Shown one piece after another: positions 52,622-61,561 of a stretch of 64,000 bases of DNA. Position numbers and translations under genes: made by a program. Source of the stretch: Paenibacillus sp. FSL H7-0357 (lineage in GTDB: Bacteria; Bacillota; Bacilli; Paenibacillales; Paenibacillaceae); contig NZ_CP009241.1 of assembly GCF_000758525.1 (NCBI RefSeq), positions 6,138,001 to 6,202,000 on the forward strand, given 5' to 3'. The notes below the pieces were generated by a model. It saw only the letters and a list, made by a program, of their open reading frames with translations. It made no database searches and was not told the DNA's origin. Within the stretch, counting starts at the first letter, position 1, and each line of letters starts with the position of its first letter.

Positions 52622-53668
52622 CTACGGGCTCAGAGCAGCGAACAGCACGCTGCCACCCGTCCCGGGAGCAGGCTCTATTACTGCCGCCCGCTCCCGGCGC
52701 ACCAGCTCGGCGAGATGCGCCAGCGTCTCGCCCATGGCAAAGCGCAGCTGATGCGCGCTGGTTACGCGGCTGCGGAACATAGCCTCGCAGACGGCGAATC
52801 CGCTCAGCGGGCCTTCACCCAGCAGGGCGGCTGTGGCATCCAGCCGCTCCTCGTGATGGCGGAGCAGGCTGTCCAGCCGCTCCGCAAAGCCGGCGAACGG
52901 TTCCCGGTGCCCCGGGAACGCCATCACCACCGGGTAGCTGCGCAGCGCACGCAGCCCCTCCATGAAGGTCAGCAGCGGCTGCGGATCACTGCCGGGCTGC
53001 AGGCTGACATTGGGCGAGATTTGCGGCAGCACAGCATCGCCGCAGAGCATAAGCCCGCTGCCGCCGTGATAAAACGACACATGTCCCGGCGCATGCCCGC
53101 CGGTAACCAGCGGCTGCCACTCACGGTCCCCCATCGGAAAAGGGGTGGCAGCATTTATATAGGTAACCTCCGGCTGCGGGGTTACCTCTGGAAGGAAGCC
53201 CTCCAGATGCTCCCTGATCCCCTGAATCAAATGCTCCGGCATTCCATGCCGGAGGAACTGGAGCGGCAGCGTCTCGTTCAGAGTGGCCTCCGCTCCCCAG
53301 GTCATCCGGGCTTCCGCATGAGCCCGTTCCGATATCCACACCTTGCTGCCGCTGCGGGTTTGCATCCAGCCGGCCAGTCCGTAATGGTCGGGATGATGGT
53401 GTGTGACAACAACACCGTGCACCTTGTCCCAAGAGAAGTCCAGCTCCTGCATAACCTCCTGCCAAGCCAGCTCCGCCTCAAGCGTATGCGGGCCGGGGTC
53501 GATCACCGTATAGTTGCCGTCCCGGTCTGGCAATAGATAGCTGTTCACCTGGCGCAGCGGCGGGGCCATCGGCACCGAAATCTGGATAATGCCGCTGTCC
53601 CTTATCTTGATTTCCGGCTTTCGCATGGAATCTTCGCCGCCTCCTCTAAGTCTTCTTCCCGAAACCAT
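52622..53668 (-). CDS. Metallo-beta-lactamase-fold hydrolase
   Basis: 348 aa. Zinc motif THHHPDHYG near residue 91-99; a second His in GGHAPGHVSFYH (about 187-198), Asp in LCGDAVLP (about 210) and His in FPGHREPFAG. The C-terminal winged region (about 285-340) matches LACTB2-like hydrolases. The first ATG at 53668 immediately follows the stop of the methyltransferase gene (TAGATG); an ATG 14 codons later is a possible start. Probably co-transcribed with the methyltransferase. Substrate unknown. Confidence 0.88.
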   Translation of the reverse strand: MVSGRRLRGGGEDSMRKPEIKIRDSGIIQISVPMAPPLRQVNSYLLPDRDGNYTVIDPGPHTLEAELAWQEVMQELDFSWDKVHGVVVTHHHPDHYGLAGWMQTRSGSKVWISERAHAEARMTWGAEATLNETLPLQFLRHGMPEHLIQGIREHLEGFLPEVTPQPEVTYINAATPFPMGDREWQPLVTGGHAPGHVSFYHGGSGLMLCGDAVLPQISPNVSLQPGSDPQPLLTFMEGLRALRSYPVVMAFPGHREPFAGFAERLDSLLRHHEERLDATAALLGEGPLSGFAVCEAMFRSRVTSAHQLRFAMGETLAHLAELVRRERAAVIEPAPGTGGSVLFAALSP

Positions 53669-54403
53669 CTAAGTCCGGATCCCCCGGAAGATCATCCGGG
53701 TTGAGCTTTCTGCATCATAGTCGCTTTCATCGTAGCAGCCATGCACAGCTTCGAGGCGCAGTTCTGCGGCTGCGATCATCTTGCTGAACTGTTCCAGCGA
53801 ATAGAGCTTTACCCGTTCATGGTAGCGGCGGGGCGTCTGATTTGTTTTGGAGGTAAGAATGATATCTTTCATCACATAACCGTTTTCGATCCGGCGTGAC
53901 TCATCAATGAGATTGTCTCCATCCTCACGAATGGAATGTGGTACAAGATGGCGGATCACATAAGCAGGGTTAAGGAAATCTATAATAAACTTGCCGCCCG
54001 GCTTAAGCATCCGGTGAATTTCCCGCAGCACCTTCACCTGTTCCTCATCCTCCTCAAAATAACCGAAGGAAGTAAACAGGTTAACCACTGCGTCAAAACC
54101 GCCATCCAGCGGCAGCTTCCGCATATCGGAGCGTATCCAGGTCACCGATCCGGCTCCCTTCTGGGAACGCGCCTCCCTCAGCAACGCCTCGGATAAATCT
54201 ACACCGGTAACCTCGTACCCGGCCTCCGAGAGTGCCAGCGAATGACGCCCCATCCCGCAGCAGAGATCCAGCACTTTGGCGCCATGGGGAAGCGCAAGCC
54301 AGTCGATCATCTTTTCCACTTCGCGGCGTGCCCCTCCGAAGTCCCTGTGTCTGTAGACAATTAAATAGTCTTCTCCAAAGCTCTCTTCATACCACTCACT
54401 CAT
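53669..54403 (-). CDS. Class I SAM-dependent methyltransferase
   Basis: 244 aa. SAM-binding motif VLDLCCGMGRHSLALSEAGYEVTGVDLS (core DLCCGMGRHS, about residues 42-51), DAVVNLFTSFGYF near 106-118, and LKPGGKFIIDFLNP near 132-145. GGAGGAGAG precedes the ATG. Substrate unknown. Confidence 0.9.
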   Translation of the reverse strand: MSEWYEESFGEDYLIVYRHRDFGGARREVEKMIDWLALPHGAKVLDLCCGMGRHSLALSEAGYEVTGVDLSEALLREARSQKGAGSVTWIRSDMRKLPLDGGFDAVVNLFTSFGYFEEDEEQVKVLREIHRMLKPGGKFIIDFLNPAYVIRHLVPHSIREDGDNLIDESRRIENGYVMKDIILTSKTNQTPRRYHERVKLYSLEQFSKMIAAAELRLEAVHGCYDESDYDAESSTRMIFRGIRT

Positions 54404-54543
54404 GATTTCTCTCCTCCCTCAGCACCTGCAAAAACCTCTCTATGTATGCTAATGTACCGCAATTGTAACCCCTTTTGCCGGCAAACTCAAAAAAGAGTCG
54501 CCATTTCGCCATACTTCCCGCGCCATGGCAACTCTCTGCTTTT

Positions 54544-56235
54544 TCAACGTTGACGCTGCAGATATACCCTTGCCTCATAAGGACGAAGCTTCAGCTTTCT
54601 TAGATCTTCCTCTTTGGAAGGGGCATAATTGGAGATCAGCAGCTCCAGCTTCTCCGGCTGGAATTCACCCGGAAGCTCGAACACTGGCTCCTGGCCATAA
54701 AAATTCAAAATCACCAGCAGCCGCTGCTCCTCCAGCGTACGGGTATAGGCATAAATCTCCGGATGCTCCTCCAGCAACAATCCATATTCACCATAGACGA
54801 TCACCTGATGATTTTTACGCAGCTCAATCAGCTTTTTATAGTAGTTAAAAATTGAATCGGGGTCTTTGACTGCACTAGCCGCATTTATTTCCTTGAAATT
54901 GGAGTTCACTCTGATCCAAGGCACACCGGTTGTGAAGCCCCCTTCTTCTCCATCATCCCATTGCATCGGCGTGCGGGCATTGTCCCGGCTTTTTTTGTGT
55001 ATGGCGGCCATAATGTCGGCTTCGGGTACGCCGTTTGAACGCTTTTCCTCATAATAATTGAGCGTTTCCACATCCCTGTATTCGTCGATTGATTCAAAAG
55101 CCACATTCGTCATGCCGATTTCTTCGCCCTGATAAATGTAAGGCGTACCCTCCAGCATATGAATAAAGGTGGCCAGCATTTTGGCCGAAGGAACACGGTA
55201 GAAGAGATCGTCGCCAAACCTCGATACCGAACGCGGCTGGTCATGATTGCATAAATAATTGGCGTTCCAGCCCCGGTCATGCAGGACGGTCTGCCAGTTG
55301 CTGATGATTTTTTTGAGCTCCGTCAGGCGCCAGGGAACCACATCCCACTTCCCTCCGCCCGGTGAGGCGGCATCCAGATTCATATGTTCAAACTGAAAGG
55401 TCATGTTCAGCTCCCGGCGTCCGTCCCCGACATAATCCAGCGCCTGCTCCGGCCCGAGGCCCGAGGTTTCGCCAACCGTCATAATATCGTAGAAGTACAG
55501 CACCCGATCGTGCAGATTCTGCAGCAGTGTGTGCACATGCGACAGGTTAGAGAACATATCATAGGCGCGCACCGTCGGCGTTCCGCCCGGGTTATGCGCA
55601 TCAGGGTAACCCTCCGCCTTCACGATGTGGGCGATCGCGTCAAACCGGAACCCGTCGACCCCTTTTTTCAGCCACCACTGCACCATTTCATGCAGCTTGT
55701 CGATTACCACGGGATTTTCCCAGTTCAGATCCGGCTGATATTTGGAGTACAGATGGAGATAATACTCGTCCGTCACCGGATCCAGCTCCCAGACCGTACC
55801 GCTGAAATACGATTCCCAGTTGTTTGGCGGACCGCCGTTTTTGGCTTTTTTCCATATATAAAAATCCCGTTTAGGATTATCCTTCGAGCTTCGCGATTCA
55901 ATAAACCACGGATGCTCATGGGAGGTATGATTCAGCACCAGATCCATCATCAGCTTCATGCCGCGCGAATGCATCTCACTGAGCAGCCGGTCAAAATCAT
56001 CCATCGTCCCGAATTCCTTCATAATGTCGCAGTAATCACTAATATCATAGCCATTGTCATGGTTTGGCGATTTATAAATCGGACACACCCAGATGACATC
56101 GACACCCAGATTCTGCAGGTAATCGAGCTTGGAAATAATCCCGCGCAGATCGCCTATGCCGTCACCGTTGCTGTCCATAAAGCTGATCGGATAAATCTGG
56201 TACACGACGCTTTCTTTCCACCATTTAGGGTTCAC
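54544..56235 (-). CDS. GH13 alpha-glucosidase (oligo-1,6-glucosidase type)
   Basis: 563 aa, normal length for oligo-1,6-glucosidases. It opens with NPKWWKESVVYQIYPISF; catalytic nucleophile Asp in GFRFDAIAH (about 200), acid Glu in VGETSG (about 257), third Asp in CNHDQPRSVSR (about 330). C-terminal beta domain about 480-563. No signal peptide, so it degrades imported isomalto-oligosaccharides in the cytoplasm. Start GTG 56235 has GGAGGG upstream; the frame extends back to 56337 but that part does not fit the family. Confidence 0.93.
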   Translation of the reverse strand: MNPKWWKESVVYQIYPISFMDSNGDGIGDLRGIISKLDYLQNLGVDVIWVCPIYKSPNHDNGYDISDYCDIMKEFGTMDDFDRLLSEMHSRGMKLMMDLVLNHTSHEHPWFIESRSSKDNPKRDFYIWKKAKNGGPPNNWESYFSGTVWELDPVTDEYYLHLYSKYQPDLNWENPVVIDKLHEMVQWWLKKGVDGFRFDAIAHIVKAEGYPDAHNPGGTPTVRAYDMFSNLSHVHTLLQNLHDRVLYFYDIMTVGETSGLGPEQALDYVGDGRRELNMTFQFEHMNLDAASPGGGKWDVVPWRLTELKKIISNWQTVLHDRGWNANYLCNHDQPRSVSRFGDDLFYRVPSAKMLATFIHMLEGTPYIYQGEEIGMTNVAFESIDEYRDVETLNYYEEKRSNGVPEADIMAAIHKKSRDNARTPMQWDDGEEGGFTTGVPWIRVNSNFKEINAASAVKDPDSIFNYYKKLIELRKNHQVIVYGEYGLLLEEHPEIYAYTRTLEEQRLLVILNFYGQEPVFELPGEFQPEKLELLISNYAPSKEEDLRKLKLRPYEARVYLQRQR

Positions 56236-56392
56236 TCCGGTTCCCTCCGCTTCCTTCAATTCCTGTAGTTTAAGATCCTGATCTCCGGCGAAACCGGCGC
56301 GGCTTCGCCCGGACATATTAATATATCTTAACCACACTGGAGGAAGACGATAACAAATGGTTTTATATATTGATTCTGTAAAAATCCCTAAC

Positions 56393-57166
56393 CTACAGCA
56401 AACCCACCATCTTTAATCCTTCATAAATTCCGTTCTCGCTGACATGCTTGGTGACATATGGAGCCACGGCCTTAACCTCATCCTCCGCATTGCCCATCGC
56501 GATGCCATGACCGACAAATTGCAGCATCTCTACATCATTGAGGCCATCGCCAAAAGCATAAATATCTTCCTTCTTCACCCCGAGATGCTTCATCATTTGG
56601 GCAATGCCGTTAGCCTTCGAGCCGTTGCCGGGCAGAACATCCATACAGAGCGGATGCCAGCGGATAAATTTGAAGCCGGGGTAGGCTTCCACATACATGT
56701 CCTGACTCTCCTTCGGGCAAAAGATCATCGCCTGATAAATTTCATTCAGCAGAAAATACTCTGCATCATGCGTCGGAAAGGCCAGCTTCAGTGATCCTAA
56801 GCTTGTCTGAATATACTCATGCTCCGCAACGTTCACCTTCATGTCAATGGCATCAATATAGGCTACCGGCTGATCCTGCTTATCGGCGAACAGTGTAAGC
56901 TCCTTCAAGGCAGCCGTATCCAGCGGATTGCGGTAAATCACTTCCCCCTCAAAAACAACATATTGCCCGTTAAGCGAAACATACGAATCGATCCCCAGCT
57001 CTTCCCGCAGATCCTCAAACATGTAGGAGGCTCTCCCTGTAGCGATGGCCACATGATGGCCCAGTCGCTGGAGCTCCGCGATAGCTTCCTTGGTGGAGGC
57101 AGGCACCTGTTTATCCTCATCATAAATCGTACCGTCAATATCAAAAAAAATCGTTTTTGTAGTCAT
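56393..57166 (-). CDS. Cof-type HAD-IIB phosphatase
   Basis: 257 aa. Motif I FFDIDGTIYDED (Asp nucleophile, residues 6-17), the Thr of motif II in IATGRASYM (about 43-51), Lys in GSKANG (about 189), motif III FGDGLNDVEML (about 209-219). Dephosphorylates small sugar or cofactor phosphates; B. subtilis has many such paralogues. Start ATG 57166 is preferred because it stands right before motif I; ATG 57187 is possible. Confidence 0.92.
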   Translation of the reverse strand: MTTKTIFFDIDGTIYDEDKQVPASTKEAIAELQRLGHHVAIATGRASYMFEDLREELGIDSYVSLNGQYVVFEGEVIYRNPLDTAALKELTLFADKQDQPVAYIDAIDMKVNVAEHEYIQTSLGSLKLAFPTHDAEYFLLNEIYQAMIFCPKESQDMYVEAYPGFKFIRWHPLCMDVLPGNGSKANGIAQMMKHLGVKKEDIYAFGDGLNDVEMLQFVGHGIAMGNAEDEVKAVAPYVTKHVSENGIYEGLKMVGLL

Positions 57167-57303
57167 AGCTCTCCATTCTTCTTGCATTCTCTATGAATCT
57201 ATCCTGCTCAGATTGTAGTTGCTTACAGTAAGCTATGCAAGTTTTCAACAATAATCGCAGCTTTTTTCACGGCACAGAAGCCTTCTGAACAAGATTACCC
57301 GCC

Positions 57304-57356
57304 AAAAAAGCAAGCAGCGTTCCGCCTCCACAAAGGAAGCGGAACGCTGCTTGCTT
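57304..57356 (-). terminator. Terminator of the nif operon
   Basis: AAGCAAGCAGCGTTCCGC pairs perfectly with GCGGAACGCTGCTTGCTT; on the minus strand it is followed by a run of six T. It lies 20 bases behind the nifV stop. Confidence 0.95.
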
Positions 57357-57375
57357 CATCACTTACTCCAGGTGC

Positions 57376-58518
57376 TCAAACCGCATTCTGGGCCCGCTGC
57401 TGATCCTCCATCAGCCACTGCACCAGCAAATACTCCGGAACGGTGCCTTTTCTGGCCTCCGCGTATACGCGGACCCGTTCCAGCAAACGCCCCGCCGTGT
57501 CGGCATTCACCTCAAGTCCTCTCTGTTCCAGCACATGGATTACCCCATTGCTCCCGGAATGTTTGCCCAGCACGAAACGGTGCGTCCGCCCCACCTCCGC
57601 AGGATCAAAGGTCTGATACGTGCTTTTCTCCTTCATCAGCCCGTCCACATGGATTCCCGACTCATGCGTAAATGCCAGCTGCCCCACAATCGGCTTCGCA
57701 TCGCCGACACTGCGCCCGGAGGCGGCAATAACCTTATCCGCCAAACCCTTGAGCAGATCCATCCGCACACCGCTCTCCCCGCCGTACAAATGCCGCCAGG
57801 CCATGGCAACTTCCTCCATGGCCGCGTTGCCCGTGCGTTCGCCAATGCCGGCTACGGTGGTGCTGGCCCAAACCGCACCTGCGGCAATGCCGCTAAGTGT
57901 GTTGGCGCATGCCAGCCCGAAGTCATTATGGCAGTGCACTTCCAGCTCCACATCCGCGGGAACCGCCCCCAGCAGCGTGCTTACCCGCTCCGCCATCTGC
58001 CCGGGATGATGGGCAGATACGGTATCCGCATAACGGAACCAGCGGATTCCTTCTTTATACAGGCTGTTCACCAATTCAACCAGGAATTCCATATTCGCTC
58101 TGGAGGAGTCCTCCATCCCTACCGACACCGTCATTCCCAGCCTGAGTCCATGCTCCGCCGCACGAAGCAGCTTGTTCAGCCCCTCTGCCGGCGTCAGCCC
58201 AAGCTTGCCCTGAAGCTGAATCTCCGAGACCGGAATGGACACATGGCTCCAGTTCACTCCGGTACTGCGCGCTTTGTCGATATCGCCAAGGACCGAGCGG
58301 TTCCAGGTCATAAGCTTCATGGGAAGCCCCAGTTCGGCGATTGCCGCAATATCCTCCTGCTCCCGCTTGCCCATGGCAGGAATACCCACCTCTGCTTGCT
58401 CTACTCCGCACTCCGACAGCAACTTTGCGATTTCCAGCTTTTCCGCCCTCGTGAATGAAACTCCAGCCGCCTGTTCACCATCCCTAAGTGTCGTGTCACA
58501 TAGCTTGAGACTTTTCAC
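57376..58518 (-). CDS. nifV: Homocitrate synthase NifV
   Basis: Condenses acetyl-CoA and 2-oxoglutarate to homocitrate, the organic ligand of FeMo-co. 380 aa. N-terminal DTTLRDGEQAAGVSFT (residues 8-23), catalytic HCHNDFGLACANT near 198-210, and GERTGNAAMEEV near 229-240, as in isopropylmalate/homocitrate synthases. GTG 58518 overlaps the hesA stop (GTGA) and has AAGGAGG. Last gene of the nif operon; it is followed by a terminator. Confidence 0.96.
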   Translation of the reverse strand: MKSLKLCDTTLRDGEQAAGVSFTRAEKLEIAKLLSECGVEQAEVGIPAMGKREQEDIAAIAELGLPMKLMTWNRSVLGDIDKARSTGVNWSHVSIPVSEIQLQGKLGLTPAEGLNKLLRAAEHGLRLGMTVSVGMEDSSRANMEFLVELVNSLYKEGIRWFRYADTVSAHHPGQMAERVSTLLGAVPADVELEVHCHNDFGLACANTLSGIAAGAVWASTTVAGIGERTGNAAMEEVAMAWRHLYGGESGVRMDLLKGLADKVIAASGRSVGDAKPIVGQLAFTHESGIHVDGLMKEKSTYQTFDPAEVGRTHRFVLGKHSGSNGVIHVLEQRGLEVNADTAGRLLERVRVYAEARKGTVPEYLLVQWLMEDQQRAQNAV

Positions 58519-59267
58519 GGTTTACCTCCTTCTCCGCAGCAGGCGCAATTCGGATTACGGGTAAGCCCAACGCTGTAACAGGCGAAGTCGAGTGAGCTGA
58601 AGCGATGCATTACGCCCGCATAAGTTGTCCCTACCCTTGTAATCCATTTTACGGCTTCCAGTGCTGCCAAACAACCCGCAATTCCGGACGTAGCTCCCAA
58701 AACTGGAAACCCGAACGGTTCCCACTGCGGCTGCAGATCTGGATATAGGCATTCCAGGCAGGGCGTTTCCCCGGGAACGACAGTGGTAAGCGAAATCTCA
58801 AAGCCGTACATCGCAGCTTCCACCATAGGCGTCCCGGTATCCACACAAATGCGGTTCAACGCATATCTCTCCGGAAAATCATAGCGGGCGTCAATTACAA
58901 TATCGGCGCTCTCTACCCAGGGTCTGGCAATCTCATATTCAATTTTGGAATTATGCCCTTCGATCTCCACATGCGGATTCAGCCGCTTCAGCTGCGCTGC
59001 TGCCGTGCTTATCCGTTCCATGCCCAGGTGATCGCTGTCCATAAGAATCTGCCGGTTGAGATCCGGTGCAAGGATGATTCCCTCATGGGCTAAAATAAGC
59101 TTGCCGACGCCAGCCGCTGCCAAATACAGTGCGGCCGTTCCTCCAAGTCCGCCGATTCCGGCCACCATAACCGTAGCTTCCTTCAGCGCCTGCTGTCCGC
59201 TTTCTCCAAGCAGCTTCAGCTGCCGGGCATACCGTTCCAGCTCCAAACCTCCGGCAAGCTGCTCCAT
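58515..59267 (-). CDS. hesA: HesA/MoeB/ThiF family protein
   Basis: 250 aa E1-like adenylating enzyme. ATP-binding GIGGLGGTAALYLAAAGVGKL (core GIGGLGGTAA, about residues 37-46), DLNRQILMDSDHLG near 70-83, and two zinc-binding Cys pairs: CLECLYP near 178 and CACCGEGG at the C-terminus. In cyanobacteria and Paenibacillus hesA lies in nif clusters and is thought to help sulfur or molybdenum supply to nitrogenase cofactor. CAGGGGGAG precedes the ATG. Confidence 0.94.
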   Translation of the reverse strand: MEQLAGGLELERYARQLKLLGESGQQALKEATVMVAGIGGLGGTAALYLAAAGVGKLILAHEGIILAPDLNRQILMDSDHLGMERISTAAAQLKRLNPHVEIEGHNSKIEYEIARPWVESADIVIDARYDFPERYALNRICVDTGTPMVEAAMYGFEISLTTVVPGETPCLECLYPDLQPQWEPFGFPVLGATSGIAGCLAALEAVKWITRVGTTYAGVMHRFSSLDFACYSVGLTRNPNCACCGEGGKP

Positions 59268-59303
59268 CCCTGTCTCCCCCTGTGACTGATATTCATTTAC
59301 TGG

Positions 59304-59861
59304 CTAGCCCTCCAGGCTTAGCAAACCGTGCAGGGCGGTAATTTCCTTATATTTATGCAAAAAATCCAGCCCTTCCTCCACACACTCCACCCCGTAACGG
59401 ATCAGCTTCTCTTCCGCCGTGAACGGAAAGGGGAAACCGGCCCGCAGGCTTTTGAGAACGAGGATCACCCGGCCGGTGTACAGCAGTCCGCGCCCGAAGC
59501 CTTCTCCATTAATCTCGGCGGTGCTCTGTACGATAACGCCGCTTTTTTCTTCCATCACGCCGGCGACGGCCTGAAAGACAAGCGGCACCTGATGCCGCAC
59601 TTCCGGAGATACGGCACAGTTAAATTCCGACTTGCTTTTGTCCTCGGCGGAAGCCAGAAACTGCTTGGCGATCTTTGCCTGCGGCGTAAACGAAGCGTAT
59701 TTTCCAAAGAAGTCTTCCGTACCCAGCAGATAGCATAAACGCCGGACAAAAGCATCCGCCGTATCCGGATCCGGCGGCTTGTGGCTGGAGCGGCTGCGGC
59801 GTTGTACTGCCGCGCCTTCTTGAGCCGCTTCTCCTGACAGACTAATGTTCGTCTTAGCCAT
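59304..59861 (-). CDS. NifX-associated nitrogen fixation protein (DUF269)
   Basis: About 185 aa. The first 30 residues are basic and variable; DUF269 starts around residue 35 (DAFVRRLCYLLGTEDFFGKY), and the C-terminal part has RGLLYTGRVILVLKSLRAGFPFPF near 128-150. The family lies behind nifX in many diazotrophs and is of unknown biochemical role. Start ATG 59861 or, nine bases earlier, 59870; both overlap the end of nifX. It separates nifX from hesA in the operon. Confidence 0.93.
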   Translation of the reverse strand: MAKTNISLSGEAAQEGAAVQRRSRSSHKPPDPDTADAFVRRLCYLLGTEDFFGKYASFTPQAKIAKQFLASAEDKSKSEFNCAVSPEVRHQVPLVFQAVAGVMEEKSGVIVQSTAEINGEGFGRGLLYTGRVILVLKSLRAGFPFPFTAEEKLIRYGVECVEEGLDFLHKYKEITALHGLLSLEG

Positions 59862-60258
59862 GGGTTCCATCTACTCCCTCCCCTTCGCCTTCTTCTTCCG
59901 CCCGCAGCACCTTAGCCAGCCACATGGGCGGTTTGCCCTGAAGCATTTCCACCAGCCGTTTCACCTGCTCATCAATCGGACTGCCAAAGGGTACCTTCAC
60001 CGGCATAATCTTGCGGCGGGTGACCCTCGCCGCTGCGGAGGCCCCGATCTGCATAATGAAGATCAGGGTACAATCACCTATCGCCTCCAGGCGGCTGTCG
60101 ATCCTGCCCGCTTCATCTTCATTGAGCAGGGCTGGGAGCTTGCGCAGCTCCAAGAGCTCTCCGCCATTTTTGGCCACATTGTAAACAGCGAACATTGGAC
60201 TTTGCCCGAAATGGGCATTTACACGGTTTCCGTCATCTGTGGCGAACGCTACCTTCAC
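59854..60258 (-). CDS. nifX: Nitrogenase cofactor carrier NifX
   Basis: 134 aa, the short Nif_X/NifB-C fold that binds NifB-co and FeMo-co precursors: KVAFATDDGNRVNAHFGQSPMFAVY at residues 2-26 (core VNAHFGQSPMF), DSRLEAIGDCTLIFIMQIG near 55-73 and PVKVPFGSPIDEQVKRL near 88-105. The start is GTG 60258; it overlaps the end of nifN by 26 bases with GGAGGCTG upstream. Confidence 0.94.
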   Translation of the reverse strand: MKVAFATDDGNRVNAHFGQSPMFAVYNVAKNGGELLELRKLPALLNEDEAGRIDSRLEAIGDCTLIFIMQIGASAAARVTRRKIMPVKVPFGSPIDEQVKRLVEMLQGKPPMWLAKVLRAEEEGEGEGVDGTHG

Positions 60259-61561
60259 GGCGCTCAGCCTCCCTTCGCATCAACAAATCCCCAGCTTTAT
60301 TACTCCATTCCATAGCACCCCTATAGCCGACCGAAACGGACATATACGCCCCAAGCTCACTCCAGACCGGAAAACCCGCCGCCAGAAATGCAGCTTCAAT
60401 ACGTTCTGCTCCTGCGATCCCATGCGAATTACTGATCCATAAATCCGCGTCTTTTCCGAGCACCTCGGCATCATCCAGATCACCTACCCACACCTCCCGC
60501 TCCATACCTGCAACAATCGGAGTTTCATAGGATGCAATCAGCGCCTTTTGTTCCATGCCCAGTTCCTCAAGCCAGCTTGAGACGGAATACAGATGATCCG
60601 GCTCCAGCGCGGCCACCACCGACATTCCGGCAAATTGGAAATGTGCATCCAGCATGCTGTCAAGCAGGTTCTCCCGCTGCCAGCAATAACGGAGCGGCAC
60701 CGGCTCGCCGCTGATCTGATGCAGGAAATGCAGCAGATCATCTGTTGCCTTGAGCCCCATGGCTCCATTAAATACCTTGTAGGGTGTGCCCAGTGCATTG
60801 TGCAGCCTCCTGGCCGGACGTTCCATGCTGGCTCCGACGGCAATCGTCAGGCCGGACTGCAGGCTCTGCAGCATGGAATCCAGCGGTACACCGCCTCGGG
60901 TCAGCGGGGAAAATCCGGTTAGGAGATGGCCGGACAGCGAGGTGGATATATCCGGTACAGCAATAACATCAAATCCGAAGGATGAGATCATTTCCTTCAG
61001 CTCCATCACATCTGCAGGTGTCAGAAAGGAACCCGGAAGCAGCGTAATCTGGCGGGTATTTACATTCCTCGAACCCCGGTGTCCAACCTGCTGGATCATC
61101 TCGTCGATCATTGCCTCCACTGTAGTGCTGAACCCTGACTCCAATGAGCCCCGAAAGTCGGGCAGTACAACGGAGAACGCCAGCCCGCCGCGCATATTGC
61201 GTTCCCGCTTATACGTCTTGAGCAGGCTTTGATAGTCCACTCCGGCCACATCGGTCAATTCTGTTCCCACAATGCCGATAATATCGGGCCGGTGCTTGCT
61301 CAGCACAAGATTGAGCGCCTCCTCCAAATTGCGGTTAGCATCGAAAATAACATCCATTTCCTGCAGCGCCGAGGTCTGTACGGCGATCGGCTCGCGGAAA
61401 TGCCGGGTAAGCAGTGCTTTGGGAAAAGCGGAACAGCCTTGGGAGCCGTGGATTAGCGGCATGGCGCGGTAGCAGCCTTGAAGGGCCAGAACAGCCCCCA
61501 GCGATTGGCCAATCTTGATCGGATTGACCGAGGCGGGCTTTTTTCTCCGGTTAACGGTCAT
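60233..61561 (-). CDS. nifN: FeMo-cofactor scaffold protein NifN
   Basis: Forms the NifEN heterotetramer on which NifB-co matures to FeMo-co. 442 aa. Conserved cysteines appear as LALQGCYRAMPLIHGSQGCSAF (Cys30 and Cys43), which ligate the NifEN cluster. Further NifN/NifK-like blocks: VGTELTDVAGVDY near 100 and HRGSRNVNTRQITLLPGSFLTP near 160. It is shorter than NifK. It overlaps the end of nifE by 11 bases and has its stop inside nifX. Confidence 0.95.
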   Translation of the reverse strand: MTVNRRKKPASVNPIKIGQSLGAVLALQGCYRAMPLIHGSQGCSAFPKALLTRHFREPIAVQTSALQEMDVIFDANRNLEEALNLVLSKHRPDIIGIVGTELTDVAGVDYQSLLKTYKRERNMRGGLAFSVVLPDFRGSLESGFSTTVEAMIDEMIQQVGHRGSRNVNTRQITLLPGSFLTPADVMELKEMISSFGFDVIAVPDISTSLSGHLLTGFSPLTRGGVPLDSMLQSLQSGLTIAVGASMERPARRLHNALGTPYKVFNGAMGLKATDDLLHFLHQISGEPVPLRYCWQRENLLDSMLDAHFQFAGMSVVAALEPDHLYSVSSWLEELGMEQKALIASYETPIVAGMEREVWVGDLDDAEVLGKDADLWISNSHGIAGAERIEAAFLAAGFPVWSELGAYMSVSVGYRGAMEWSNKAGDLLMRREAERREGSVRHR